Below, piece after piece: positions 38,751-50,552 of a DNA stretch of 62,045 nucleotides. The translations under genes were made by a program, and so were the position numbers. The notes under the pieces were generated by a model. That model ran no database searches, was not told where the DNA came from, and worked only from the letters and a program-made list of their open reading frames with translations. The DNA is from Rhizomucor pusillus (lineage: Eukaryota; Mucoromycota; Mucoromycetes; Mucorales; Lichtheimiaceae), in contig FWWN02000399.1 of the NCBI GenBank assembly GCA_900175165.2, positions 1 to 62,045 of the forward strand. The letters are read 5' to 3'. Within the stretch, counting starts at the first letter, position 1. Each line of letters opens with the position of its first letter.

Positions 38751-39228
38751 AGAAGATAATGGGCAGTAAAAAGGAATAAGAGAAAAAGAGAGAGGAAAAG
38801 AGAGAAAAAAGCAGTAGATTTAAAACCGAAGAACACCTGGACCTATTTTTTTTAGCGAAAGTGCCTCGAGACCATCATCGTTCCGAACCCGAACATAGCA
38901 GAAAAAAACATGTTCTAAATTTAGCATAATAACAGATCCATTTTGGACCTACCTTTGCCAAGCCTGCAACATTCGGGTTTCGAAAGTTCCGTTTCGCAGC
39001 ATTAGAGAATTTTGTTCAATCCTTTGTCAGGAAGGAAAGCGAAGACTGTGCTTGTTACTGTTGGAAACATGGATCGACATGGCCTCCAACAGTAAGGAAA
39101 CCTTGACGTCAGTGTTTCATCTCCGATTTTCATGCCTGCCTTTGGCGGGCAAAACATGCGTCCATCTTTCTTCCTCCTTCACCCCACACTTTCTTACTAC
39201 ACGTATACGCTTTTCATATATCGCTACC
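38751..39228. promoter_or_regulatory. Divergent promoter region with a CRE site
   Basis: 478 bp between two divergent membrane-protein genes. A perfect CRE palindrome TGACGTCA lies at 39104-39111, 118 bp upstream of the plus-strand start. CRE sites bind ATF/CREB-type bZIP factors; whether this one is used is inference. Confidence 0.45.
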
Positions 39229-39820
39229 ATGACATTCAACTACTCAAGTATTTGTATGTAATATGAAAACATGCTCATTACTCTATCTCTCAGCGGTTTT
39301 TCTGATCTGGAATTCGATAGTTATCGGCGCTGTATTCTTATTCCTTGTCAATGCACTAACGCGTTTCGGCGTCGTCGGTGGACATTGGGCCGAAGCTATG
39401 AACCAAGATAAAGGAGTATCAGACTGGTCACACCAGAAATCAGCAAAACGGGCAAGGGATGACAGCATTGTGGATCAGACCGTGGAGTTTGTATTGTATG
39501 CTATAAAGGCAAGTCTATAAATCAGTGCTGCAGTCCCTTTGTAATTGATGCAGGAAGTGTAGAGATGGAATAGAAGCTAACATCCGATATAGACTTTCTT
39601 CGTAATGGGAGTTATGAACCTGACTGATGTTGATTGCTACACACACGCGATACAACTCGGCCTGTTCTTCTTCATTGCGTATATTGTACCCGAGCTCTAT
39701 CAAGCTTACATTTGGGAGGAAAGACCACAAAATCTGGTATTGATCAAGGCTGTGCAAGGACTCTTAAGTACGGCTGGTCTCACGACATTGTTGTATGGTT
39801 TTGGAACGAGCATTGTTTGA
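39229..39820 (+). CDS. Small multi-spanning membrane protein, unknown family
   Basis: Three exons (39229-39253, 39294-39508, 39593-39820) give 468 nt, 155 residues. About four hydrophobic segments are visible: VFLIWNSIVIGAVFLFLVNAL, TFFVMGVMN, LGLFFFIAYIVPELYQAYIW and LLSTAGLTTLLYGFG. A charged loop (about residues 45-65, DWSHQKSAKRARDDS) separates the first two. I do not recognise the family. Intron 39509-39592 starts GCAAGT after the codons for LYAIK. The GT four bases later gives an early stop, so the GC donor is needed. The start follows a favourable ACC context. Confidence 0.65.
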
Positions 39821-40790
39821 AACATAGAACGGTTCAAGAATTCACCGAAGCATTGTGTACAGCTCTCTCATCCTGTCTCTCTCCCTCCTCTTACTTTTTG
39901 AATTTGTTAGTGATCATGTCGGGATAATTCTTGATTTCTGCTGGAGTAAAGTTTTTCTTTCTAGTGCTGCAACTTCCGTTACGGAACTAGTGAAGAACCT
40001 ACCTTGAAAAATAGAAATATTGATCGTTTCTGTCCTGCAACAAAGCTCACTTTATATTTCATTATAAACAAACCAAGATCCTTTCTTTTTGAGAGAAAGT
40101 AATACTCTATCATTGTAGACAGAACTAAACATAAACCATCATCGTGACGTCTATCTGTTTGGAGAAAGCATTTTCAGCTTGCTTTGTATAACATTTTCCA
40201 TTGTAACCAGCTTCTGATGCGGTATGGCCGATATCTCTAAAAATATCCAATAATGAAGGATTATCGTTTTTTTTCCGCCATTGACAACGTCGATATATAA
40301 TCAGTTTTATCATCGGTGGCACTAGGCTGAATAGTTCGAAAGGTCCTTCGTGCATAATTGGAGGACCCATTGTCAGCACGATAATCATTATCCAGATTAG
40401 CATGAATTATAATAATCTTTTTCGTGAATAAGCGTTCGTCTTTTCGTATGGTCGATTGTTGCTATCTCGGAAGCTGTATTCGACGCACTTTAATGAGCAC
40501 AAGTTTTCCCAACACACAAGGATACCTGCCTCAGGAGCGATGAAATGGATCCATCCAGAAAGTTTCGCCTGAACACAAAAGCATTTCCCAGCCTACCGAT
40601 GCATATTGAAGAAATAGCAACCTACACCTGAAAGAGCTGTGTCCGATTGACTTCTGTTCGAGACCTGGTGGGCAAGGGAACTCGCAATTAACTGTCAGCG
40701 AATCATATTGCTGCGTCTAAAAACGGGAGGTTACCCTTTCGACAAGAATACCAAGTTTACCTCTTCACCGTTCCCTTCATTTCGCACAGC
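39821..40790. other. Intergenic region, nothing recognised
   Basis: 970 bp, mostly AT-rich. The minus-strand frame at 40125-40403 is short and hydrophobic with no recognised family. No RNA gene signature was found. Confidence 0.4.
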
Positions 40791-41718
40791 ATGGGTTTGG
40801 GCTTGGACAAGTGCTGCTGCTTCCTTCCTCTTCGCTTAGGCACCTTCATTATTGCCCTTTGGTTCTTTGTAGGTTACGATCAACTGAGAATAATTCTTTG
40901 AGACAGGCTGACGGATGTCGATGTAGGTTGTCTACCTGTTTGATGCCGTTACTGGATTCCTAGGCAGCAACGGTAAGCAGCTCTAAAGATATTATTATAA
41001 TATTTGTACGCTACTCTCATCATTTGAACCTTTGCAGCCGTTACTGTATACTCGGGACAGACAGCAAAAGCATGGTATTACATCGGACTGCTATTTACTG
41101 TCATTATTTGTGTGGGCGGTTTGTTCGGCATACTTGGCTCTTGCTTTGTAAGTACGATTGACAATTGTAAAGAACGGATGTACTAAATTATCTTTGCCAG
41201 GCCAATCGAACTTTTGCAAAGATCTTTAGCATCATTGTCTGGGTCAATTGCGTTCTATCCATCATCAAATACGTCGTCTCGCTTATTATCATGTGTGTCC
41301 ACCGGGACGAGATGGTTAAATCATGTCAGCGCTCCGGATTCGTTGGCTTTGGCAACAGTCAGGTATCTCTCGACCCAGCAATCCTATCAGACAGCCCTTA
41401 CTACACACCAGTCCGATATCCCGGTACCTTAAACGCAAACGCTGCATCCGCTGCCGACTGCGAGGAAAGCGTAAAATCCTTCTTGATTGCATTTGGTGTC
41501 GTGATCTTTTTTGTCGAACTGCTCCAGGTAGAAACACATGCTGTACATTCACCAAAACTTTTCTGGTTCTGATTCCGTGTAACTCCTAGATCTACTTTGC
41601 ATCGGTGGTATCCAACTATGCTTCTCGACTACGCAACGGCGCCCGTCACCACCGGTTGCACGATCAACAGATCAAAGACTTTGAAGAGTCCAGATACCAC
41701 ATGTCCACAGTCTACTAA
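40791..41718 (+). CDS. Tetraspan membrane protein (tetraspanin-like)
   Basis: Five exons (40791-40868, 40927-40972, 41038-41147, 41201-41527, 41590-41718) sum to 690 nt, 229 residues. It begins MGLGLDKCCCFLPLRLGTFI. Four hydrophobic spans follow, the last two flanking a loop of about 70 residues with cysteines (VKSCQRSG, AADCEES). The cytosolic tail is basic and ends YHMSTVY. The layout recalls fungal tetraspanin-like or MARVEL proteins, but the animal CCG motif is absent, so the family is not firm. The Gly-2 and N-terminal cysteine cluster suggest lipid modification. All introns are GT-AG. Confidence 0.7.
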
Positions 41719-43478
41719 GCCTTTTCTCATATATATACTTCATTCCCCCTTCCCGAGTACCTTTCCTCTCTTTTTCTTTTCTGTAAAATATCTGCATTTT
41801 CATAAAATTAAAATTTGAATTGTTTATTCTGCCGCGGTTTTGCTGGTCAAAATAAGGCAATCTGGAGATCATCATTAGTTAATAAGTATATCATGCTTTT
41901 GTTTTGATTGACTACTTAGCGATGCTTTGCTTATTGGCAGACAAAAGTGCAAGCTGTCTTTATGAAAGCAAAGCTGCATTGTTTATGCTGTTATTTTCTC
42001 TTCATTTGGTACTCACTCTGATTACAAGCTTTCTCTTATCTGGTTTTCCGAGATCTTTGAGCTATCTTTTACCAGAAATATCGCGTTGTAAGCAGTCATT
42101 GCGTAAACAAGCACAGACGGTATTAAGTGTTTGCTTAAATTGCGAAGCTTGCTGCCAAACAATGGACAATATTGCGTTCACAGTGTAGATATATCTAAAG
42201 AACCTGTGCTATCGAATCTTTTTAAAAATAATGCTAGATGTTTGCATTGTCATACAGTTGATATATCTCAATCCTGAATATGTATTTTGGAAAATGCTTC
42301 ATTTCTTCGTTAACCACATCCTGCAGTTTTCAGACTGGACTTCCACAATTCCGCTGATCTTTAGCAGAGTGATCTGGAAGTCACCATGCTTTGGTTACTT
42401 GTATGAGAATTCAGGAAATTGAATGCATATCCATGCTTCGGTATCAAAAGCTTTGTGACATTAGTTATTATGGCTATTGCTTACTCCAAATCCGCCTGAG
42501 AGAAGAGGTATATCGTTTAAAGGATTTTCTTACCTGACATTCGAGATATTCCTCTGAACAAAGAAACTGGAAGTGTCAATATGACCATAAATTCAAAAAC
42601 ATACAGGCGTTTTCGTCTGCATATATATTATCTTACTTATCCTTATTTCAAAGCTGCGGTTTCTGCTTTTTGGATTAGCAAGCTCGGCATTGCAGCTTCT
42701 CACTAATTGTTGCACAGTGTAACGCGAGTTTCTATCAATTCTACGTTATCTCCGAGGACTGGCGAAACATGCCGCACAGCTGGGACATGAAGCCAGTCAA
42801 TGTTCCTGGAAGTTGTCTTTACTAATGTTACTTGCCTTTCCCAACAGCTCCGATATAGACAGCGTTCCTTGAACGAATCAGGATTGAAATGTTTCGTTGT
42901 TAAGATGAGCACACAGCAGCAAGATTTTGGGGCTGAACACAACAGCAACATGCAAGGCGTATGTATACGCACAAGGTACTCTCGTGTGCGTCTCCGCCCC
43001 AACCTTGGTCCAGACCATTCCTTTTCAAACAAGGATTTGAAATGAAAAGCGTCGATCAGCCCTTCGAGATGTTAGTCTCTATATCAGAAACAAAATTGCG
43101 AGGAAAAATTGAATACAAAAGGTTCTTTTTGTATCTTTAAACGAGGACGAGGTCGTCTGAAGAGCCAGGAAGAACCCCTTGTGCCACCCTTGTTCGGCGC
43201 TTTATTTGTAATCCGTGAATTTTCTTCCAATCTTGGATCTCCATGTGATGTGAAATCGCTGTTGTCCATCAGTCGGGACCCGAAAGCAGACTTTTCCATC
43301 AATCGTGACTTTTGTTTTTGCAGTCGTTTTCGTCATCTCGACCGGCGAGTAATAGGTCCTTGCGGTTCTTTCCTCTATTAATCACTAACTAATTGACTTG
43401 TCAATCTCAACCCTTTGTAACTTCTCTTTGCCTCTATAACTGTTTGCTTGCACCCTATTGTTGACCTGTCTGTCCAAC
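41719..43478. other. Long intergenic region before the bZIP gene
   Basis: About 1.8 kb without a convincing gene, AT-rich up to roughly 42900. Short frames at 42800-43045 and 43109-43381 show no domain. A promoter for the bZIP gene and the start of its long leader should lie in the last few hundred bases. Confidence 0.4.
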
Positions 43479-43499
43479 ATGGCTGCCATCATCTTTTAA
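43479..43499 (+). promoter_or_regulatory. uORF1 upstream of the bZIP gene
   Basis: ATG GCT GCC ATC ATC TTT TAA encodes MAAIIF and ends 310 nt before the main start. The context AACATGG is favourable. It is the first ATG I find in the pyrimidine-rich leader after about 43390. Confidence 0.55.
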
Positions 43500-43591
43500 T
43501 TCCTGCTCTCTCACACCGCTTTTTCTCTGCTCTATCTAATCTCAAGAACCCTCTAATATCTCTTGTGTCTCTCAAGAAACCTCTCTCTCTC

Positions 43592-43741
43592 ATGTCTGCC
43601 TTTAACTTCTCCTCTGCGACTCGCAAGAACCAATTCAACTCCAAGTCTCTGCCCTTCAAGCCTTTCTTCTCCTACTGTACTGACGAGCCCTCTACCTGCA
43701 CTGTGAAGATATCTGCCCAAACGAACAACCCAGGAAATTAG
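43592..43741 (+). promoter_or_regulatory. uORF2 upstream of the bZIP gene
   Basis: A 49-codon frame from ATG at 43592 (MSAFNFSSATRKN) to TAG at 43741, ending 68 nt before the main ATG. A longer version of this frame from 43448 would begin with TTG and is not counted. With uORF1 it makes a two-uORF leader. Confidence 0.5.
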
Positions 43742-43809
43742 CAAAAATAACCAGCATAACCACCAAACACCTGCCTCGCTCCGCTCACCCTCCAACTCGT
43801 ACACACAAA

Positions 43810-44616
43810 ATGACGACAACAAAACAGCAAATGCCTCAATTCGCTTTGGGCCCAGAAGCCCTTTTGTCTGCAATTGCAAACAATCCAGCAGCCTTCTCTC
43901 TTCAACAGCAACATCAAATGAATGAAAACGACGCGCTTGCGCAGTTCTTGCAACTAGATACTATGCCTTCCATGATTGATGATTGGTTGGCTGACGAACT
44001 GCATCACTCTGGTCTCTTGACGATGCCTGACACGAAGCTTCCTACCCAAGATCCGGTCCTGCCTGGCAATGTTCTGCCACATTCGCCTCCCCTGACAGCG
44101 AGTCCTGAAAACCAATCGCAAAAGGATATGTCTCGTGCATCCAGTCAAGTCTCCACCCCAATCCCCTTGTTCCCTGAAATTGCAAGTTGGCCCGCTTCGC
44201 CGATCAAGCCCGCTGCCGCCGAGCCACGTCCACTGGCACCTCGCCCTCGTAACCGTCCTGTGCCTATTATGCCTAAAACGGAGGCTACCATAATTGCTCC
44301 TCAAGTGAAATGCGGCGACAAGCGCAAGGCTGCCATGACCGATAAAGAACAAGACGAGATTGCTCTCAAGCGCCAGCGCAACACTGATGCAGCGCGTCGT
44401 TCTAGACTTAAGAAGTTGCTGAAGATGGAAGCGCTCGAGAAACGTGTGAACGAGTTGGAGGGTGACAATACCCGACTGACCACACGCGTAGCCGTGCTCG
44501 AGTCAGAAAAGTCGGGCCTGGAGTCCAAAGACAAGGAACTCCAGGAACGCATCCGTGTTCTTGAAGAACAACTGGCTGAAGCTCACCGTGCTTTGACCGC
44601 AAAGTGCTCCCACTAG
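43810..44616 (+). CDS. GCN4-like bZIP transcription factor
   Basis: A single exon of 268 residues. The C-terminal basic region ALKRQRNTDAARRSRLKKL has the GCN4-type N-x2-AA-x2-SR signature. A leucine zipper follows with heptads through ALEKRVNELE and VLESEKSGLE to VLEEQLAEAH. The N-terminal two thirds are Pro/Ser-rich with acidic and aromatic patches (FLQLDTMPSMIDDWL) that could activate transcription. GCN4-family proteins bind TGASTCA and drive the amino-acid starvation response. The leader holds two uORFs, as expected for translational control of this family. Main ATG context ACAAAATGA is favourable. Confidence 0.9.
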   Translation: MTTTKQQMPQFALGPEALLSAIANNPAAFSLQQQHQMNENDALAQFLQLDTMPSMIDDWLADELHHSGLLTMPDTKLPTQDPVLPGNVLPHSPPLTASPENQSQKDMSRASSQVSTPIPLFPEIASWPASPIKPAAAEPRPLAPRPRNRPVPIMPKTEATIIAPQVKCGDKRKAAMTDKEQDEIALKRQRNTDAARRSRLKKLLKMEALEKRVNELEGDNTRLTTRVAVLESEKSGLESKDKELQERIRVLEEQLAEAHRALTAKCSH

Positions 44617-44970
44617 ATAAACTTTTAGTTTTCATTCAAATATTGATGCTTTAGGCTTTCTTTCTTTTTTTCTTCTTTCTTTTTTTCTTCTCATCATGCT
44701 TAGTTTCTTTCACATACGTATAGATTATCCGTTTTATTTTTGCAGTACCTATGAATAAAGGCAAAATCGGTGAAAAATCTAATTTCCTTTTCCATGGTGT
44801 CCTCCCCATCCCAATGATCATTCTGTAACACTGTGTTCCTTTCAGTGTTCGGCCTCCTGCCCATTTTTGAAAAGTCACCTGGACCCGTACCTTCTTTTTT
44901 AAAACCTCATTTTGGCGCCAAAACTGAATCTTTATTCTTCTCTTTTTATTGTTATCCTTCATAACCACCT
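44617..44970. other. Intergenic with T-rich tract
   Basis: 354 bp between the bZIP and peptidase genes. A T-rich run (TTTCTTTCTTTTTTTC type) lies at about 44657-44692, just after the bZIP 3' end. Confidence 0.4.
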
Positions 44971-46674
44971 ATGTCTCCTCATCCAACGTTTGCAATAGGA
45001 TTGCCTCCAACAACTGCGAACGTGGCAAAGAAGATCCCTACCAAACAGCACTGCCTTAAAGTGAAGCGGTTGCTTGACTGCAAACCTGACGAAAAAGCGA
45101 TAATATATCATCGAGGCGCCGTTAGCAAAAATCGAGAAGGCACAGATGTCGAGCTAGAGTTTCGTCAAGATAGCCATTTCTTTTACTTGACAGGTAAGAT
45201 GTAGATGCAGCAGCAATGTGAAGACAATATTTTTCATTTTATTAAATGAATTTGCCCTTGATATGTACTATATATTCAGGCGTTGACGAACCAGGATTTC
45301 ATGTGATGATGGATCTGCAGACCGAGCTTGTGTACCTTGTACCTCCTGCTTTGCCTGAAGATTACGAGACGGTCTGGAAGGGAGCGCCGGACACATCAGC
45401 GCAATTGCACGACAAGTACGATGCCGATGTGATACTGGATGAATCAGAGCTGGCGGCACATGTAGCACATGCCACGACAATCTACACAATGGACACGACT
45501 GATCTAAGCAACCTCCAAATATCACCTCATCGTTCATGCAGAATTGATCGCTCCGCTCTTGTTAATGCCTTGTGCGAGGCCCGACTGACGAAATTTCCTT
45601 GGGAGATTGCAATGATCAAGCACGCAGGTTACGTCTCGTCCGTGGCACACAAAATGGTAATGAAGCGGCACGCAGCGCTGCGCACGGAGCTTGTCGTTGC
45701 TGCCTATTTCCGCTACGTCTCTGCGCTGCATGGCCTCGAGCGCCAAGCATACATTCCTATTGTAGCGTCTGGTCCGCGCGCAGCCACTCTCCATTACAAC
45801 CGTAACAACCAACCAATACCAACGGCAAACCCTCACGCTGTCGTTCTGGTCGATGCCGGTGCTGAGTGGCGCTGCTACGCAAGCGACGTAACTCGTACTT
45901 TCCCTGCTTCGCAAAAGTTCTCACCAGAAGCTCGCACCATTTACTCGATCGTTCTCAAGATGCAAGAGGTACATAAATATACTGGAAACAAAGAGATGGA
46001 CTGTAAATGTAATGTCATATCTCAGGCCGTTCTAAGCCGGTTAAAACCGGGCGTAATGTGGATAGAGCTGGAAGACCTGGCCCTGAGAATACTGTGCATA
46101 GAATTAATACGCATCGGCATTCTTCGGGGCGACGAGGATGAATTACTCGAATTTGAAGTACCCCGCGCTTTTTACTACCACGGTAAGCATCACGAGGCGT
46201 TTTGTTTCGGTTCTTCCGGCGACTGAGTTCGTGCAATTGTTCTCCATTAGGGCTAGGGCATTCGGTCGGTTTAGATGTCCATGACGTCGGAGGGAAAGTC
46301 TGTTGAACAATGACCTGTATGGTACTTTTACTCATATTAATTTTGATCACAGAAGGAAGCAGTGCCTTGACCAGGATGGATTCTTGCAAGACAGGCCACT
46401 GGAACCGAACATGGTGATCACGGTTGAACCAGGCCTCTACTTCAACGATACGTACTTGAAAATATGGACGCAGTCTCCTGGGTTCCTGAAATATTTCGAC
46501 ATGGAGCAAGTAGAACGCTACCGTGCTGTTGGAGGTGTACGGATTGAAGACACCCTCCTAATCACTGCAAACGGGTATGAAAACTTGACTGCATCCGCAC
46601 CGAAACAAATTCACGAGATAGAACATATCCTGGCATCAAAATCACCTCACCATCATCATCATCATCATCAATAA
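44971..46674 (+). CDS. Xaa-Pro aminopeptidase/prolidase (M24B)
   Basis: Five exons (44971-45193, 45280-45968, 46026-46182, 46251-46297, 46363-46674) sum to 1428 nt, 475 residues, standard for the family. An N-terminal aminopeptidase-P domain (FRQDSHFFYLTGVDEPG) precedes the pita-bread catalytic domain. The five metal ligands are visible: Asp in VLVDAGAE, Asp in SDVTRTF, His in GLGHSVGLDVHD, Glu in TVEPGLYF and Glu in VRIEDT. The enzyme uses Mn2+ or similar to cleave peptides with proline at position 2. The protein ends with seven consecutive histidines and a glutamine before TAA, an uncommon natural tail. All introns are GT-AG. Confidence 0.93.
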
Positions 46675-46817
46675 CAGCAGCAACCAATGTTATACTAGTT
46701 ACCAAAAATATAATGTCACATCTGCTAATCAAATACATGTATTTACGCGATATATAACTATGTACAACTACAATAGGTTACAAAAAAGAAACAATGCAAA
46801 GGAATGTAATGGGTTGT

Positions 46818-48382
46818 CTATTCGACGTAGCCGTCTACGAAATCATTGATGGATTCCCAGGTCGCATCGTCGCCTACAACGTCTCGGGGCGCTATGGATT
46901 TCGTCGTAGGACCAGCTACGACTTCTGAGAGAGCGGGTGAAGGCAACGGGTCCAAAGATGGTTTCTGTCCGAAGCAAGCGTACCAATTCAAGTGGGATTG
47001 GAACTTTTCGCATTCGTGCATAATCTGCTCAATTACTTCGTCGTTAAGGCGAGCACGTTTTCGAATAGTTGGGTGCAGGGTCCGGTAAAATGCATGCATG
47101 CTTTGGCCATGGATACGGCCCAATTGACCGCCCCAGCCAAGGGGTATCGTGACGCGATTCTGGTGTACATTGACAAACTGCGAAGTCATTAGCATTGTGG
47201 ATAGATGATAGCTTTGTGAGAATTCTATGCCGGTCATAAACATGGCATCAGATACTAGAAATCATATTTAGTTTGCTTCTCGAACGTAAATATTTTTGCC
47301 GGATGCTTACATTTTTGGTTGAGATATTCTTCGGTCAAAGGACCTGCACGCTGTACACGATACTCGACATCGACAATTTCAATGTATCCGAGAGGTTTAA
47401 GCACGCGTGAGATTTCCTTTAGGAGCCGATTGAGCTGTTGGCGGGTGAGACTGCAGAGCATCGACCGCATGTGGATATAATCAAAGGTACTATCGGGAAA
47501 CGGTAACTTTTCAAGGAAATTGTGCTGCGTGAAACGGGCATTCTGCGGTTTGATAGACGTGGGAAACATGGCGCATAGATCGATGCCATGAAACTCGCAA
47601 GATGGAAACTCGCTAGCCATTTCCAGGACCCTATAGATTCCCGATCCCGAATTAGAATAATGTATGATTACGTGAATAGCGATGTAGATGCAAATACACC
47701 GCCCTCCGTGCATACATACCAGGTTCCTGGGCCACAGCCGATATCAAGTACATGACCCTTGTCGAGGACAGCCGGGGCGATAAGATTTTGGTTATCAAAG
47801 GCGTATTTCAACAAAAAGTGCTATCAGCCATGCATCAAACAGATTAGGATCAAGAATAATTAAATCATCTCCTGATAGGGTATAATTTCTCTTTCTCTGT
47901 TCCTTTCTCTCCCACACACCATCTTTATCCTTGTCGCCTCCACCACTTACCATGATCACAATACGATCTGACTCATCGTCGTCACATGGTAGGTATCTAC
48001 GGATGCTTGGCGGGTATGAAAGATACTTGCGACCGTTGTGGTACTCAAAATGCTGTACAGAGTCCTGACTAACAAGCGTGGCTGTTTCTGAGGTCGCTGA
48101 TTGCCGAGGAGTTCGACTGACTGACGCTGCGCTGCTACCTGCCAAGCTACTGCTGGCAACGCTGCTGCTACCGCTGGTGCTGCCGCTTCGACTATCTGGC
48201 TTCTTTTTGGGACGCCGGTTCACAACGGGATCAGGCGTGGCGGCGGCCATTTCAAAGAAATTGACGTATGGGTTGTACGGATTCTGCGATAGTCGCTGCT
48301 GGCCGCGCCGCGACAGGCTCTGCGCTGCAGCATCCGACATATGAGGCGGATGCTGATGTGGATTTGAAGGTGCATTGCCCAT
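46818..48382 (-). CDS. SAM-dependent methyltransferase, probably N-myristoylated
   Basis: Four exons (47951-48382, 47720-47820, 47311-47630, 46818-47254, complement) sum to 1290 nt, 429 residues. The catalytic half is a class I methyltransferase fold: VLDIGCGPGTWVLEMA (motif I), an acidic GIDL at strand 2, FDYIHMRSML and a VLKPLGYIEIVD strand. The N-terminal 140 residues are low-complexity, rich in Ser, Gln and Pro. The protein begins MGNAPSNP, a good N-myristoylation site (Gly-2, Asn-3, Ser-6), which would tether it to membranes. Fungi of this group carry many such methyltransferases; the substrate is unknown. The start at 48382 opens the frame. All introns are GT-AG. Confidence 0.85.
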
Positions 48383-48662
48383 AGTTCAATATGGGTGTAA
48401 AGAGAGATCGAGGGTGACGCAGTGAATAACAAAGAGAAAGGGAAAAGAGAGTGGGGGGGGGGAAGAAAGCGCCCAGAAGAGAGGAACAGCTGAGTGTGAG
48501 TGTAGCGGATTGGGAGGATTAACCCAATAGAATAAGGCAAAAAGAACTCGATTGGCGGTAAAAGAAAACAAAAAAAAAGAAAAGAGAGACAGTTCGGCGA
48601 TTCAGTCAAGATTCAGGACAAGTCTTATATTTTACGGAACTTATCCAACCAGAGAGGATTGT

Positions 48663-50552
48663 TCAGCGTTTCCACCCCGCAGTGTCCGCCATCGACTCAA
48701 AGAGATAATCGTAGTAATTCACTTTAATATCTGCCTGTGAGCCGTTATGTTTCAACGTCATGCGCTTCCCACCCACGTACCGTTGTTGTGATCGGCGTGG
48801 TGCAGTTTGACAAGTCGAATGTTTGGCTTGTGTTTACTTCTGTAGACAGTGGCTTCGTTTGTAATCACCTGGCGGTCGATGGTGTCATTATCCTGCTCGA
48901 CCCAGTCTTTCGTGAACGGGGAGCTAACAGCACCGAAAACTGCGCGATGAAACAAGAGCTGCGAGTTGTGACCGGGGATCTTTAGATCCGCCGACCCATA
49001 AGCGATCAGAATGGGACACTCCAAATGCTACGCAACAGACATAGTAAGATAAAGTTTCAATCGTTATCATGATCGCAATCGCTAACCGCCACCCCGGGGT
49101 TTTTAGGCGGCCGTACCTCTATTCGGGAAAGAGTATCAAAGGTATGCAGCAATTTTGACAGGACCCAATCTAGAAAAGGCAATGGCACGTGGTACCCATT
49201 GTAAGTGACTCAATTCCATCCCTTGACAGGGGCTGGCCCCGGACTAACCTTGCAGAGGCGGGAATGCTCGCAAAGGACTAAGAATAGGCACGTATTTCAC
49301 AATAGGGAACTCAAATATGATATTGGGCAGTGAGCTGTAAGCCGCCTTGAGGATCAGCGCTCTGGGCGGGCTGCCTAAAAGCGAAAAAAGGCGATAAGCG
49401 ATAGTAAGAAAACGAACTCTACATGTTTCAGACTAACCAGCTTGTGTCATTTCGTATGCCAAGCAGGTCGCGACTCCGGTACCTATTTTGATCTAGTTAT
49501 GAGCGCCACGTTGCGTAACCCCCGTGCTCATCTTACCAAGAGAGTGCCCGATCAAAGAGATTCGATGCGCCGGAACTGTTGAGCAGGTAACGCCATGCTT
49601 TGTGAGATGCAAAAGAATTTCATACGCATAGTTACACAGCTTTACCGTTTCTTTCTTGCAGCCATTGCAGTGTCGCGCGGGCATCTCGATAAAGCCCTTC
49701 TTCAAACGGCGTGCCCTCTATTGATTGCCCAAGTCAGTATATATCTCACTGTTTTATGCCAACTACCGCCCACTTGCCAGAATCACCAAAACCACGATAG
49801 TCAACTGCGACAATGTTAAGTTTCCCAAACTTATCCCCGAGTCGTTTGTACAGATCTGTACGCCAGGGTGCTGCACGGTGCATTGCATTACCGTGGAAAT
49901 AAATGACTGTGTCAAATTTAGGGTCTGCCAGTGCATCGTCGTACAGCGTATCGTTGCTCGCAAGAGTCTCACGGTACCGGAGCTGGTGCCTGGTGAAATA
50001 GTCCGTAGGAATCATATGCCACGCGCCTAGAATAAGTAAAGATGTGCAATCAGGCGACTGTGGACGAGAATTCTTTGTACCAAAAATATAACTCTTCTCT
50101 CATTCTATGTACCTAGCGTGATGTTATCCGCAGTGGTAATCTGGAAGTTTCTGATTTGGTTATCTGCAATTCAGAAGATTGACGTTTAAACATATTTTCC
50201 TTTTCTTTTTCTTTCTCACATTTTGCTTGTCTTATTTATGTACATACGTGCAAATCCATAGTATTCTGGCATTGCAAATTTGGCTGGGAGCGGCACCTTG
50301 ATCCAATGCAAATAGATCATGCTTTTTTTGCGCAGATTGATGATATAATACCAATGAGAAATAATGTAATATCTGCTACTATGCAACAACTCACAGGCGC
50401 TGAGGTGCCGAGAAACTCAGGAGAATCACGATTGCCTAGGAAAGACATTTCCTTACTGAGACCGTCCTCGCTCCATAAGATAAACGCATGCTTACAGCAT
50501 ACACCGCGGTAGCAGCTAAAGACGCTACCACGCATTTCTTTAGCAAGCTCAT
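48663..50552 (-). CDS. ABHD12-like alpha/beta hydrolase
   Basis: A multi-exon gene. The ATG at 50552 gives MSLLKKCVVASLAATAVYAV, an N-terminal membrane anchor. IYLHWIKVPLPAKF and NITLGAWHMIP follow the ABHD12 pattern. The hydrolase core shows YFHGNAM (oxyanion), VDYRGFGDS, catalytic Ser in LIGHSLGTGVATCL, Asp in AYGSADLKIPG and His in LVKLHHADHNN. ABHD12 enzymes hydrolyse monoacylglycerol and lysophosphatidylserine at the ER. Intron 49777-49718 starts GCAAGT after GDS; no GT nearby joins in the right phase to EGTPFEEGLYRDA. The last exon probably begins within 48740-48720, encodes DIKVNYYDYLFE and ends WKR at TGA (48663). Confidence 0.85.

Noticed and set aside
43448..43591. Long uORF starting at 43448
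   Set aside because: It starts with TTG; the first ATG in that frame is at 43592.
43553..43953. Antisense protein over the bZIP leader
   Set aside because: Overlapping minus frames lack domain resemblance and mirror the pyrimidine-rich leader.
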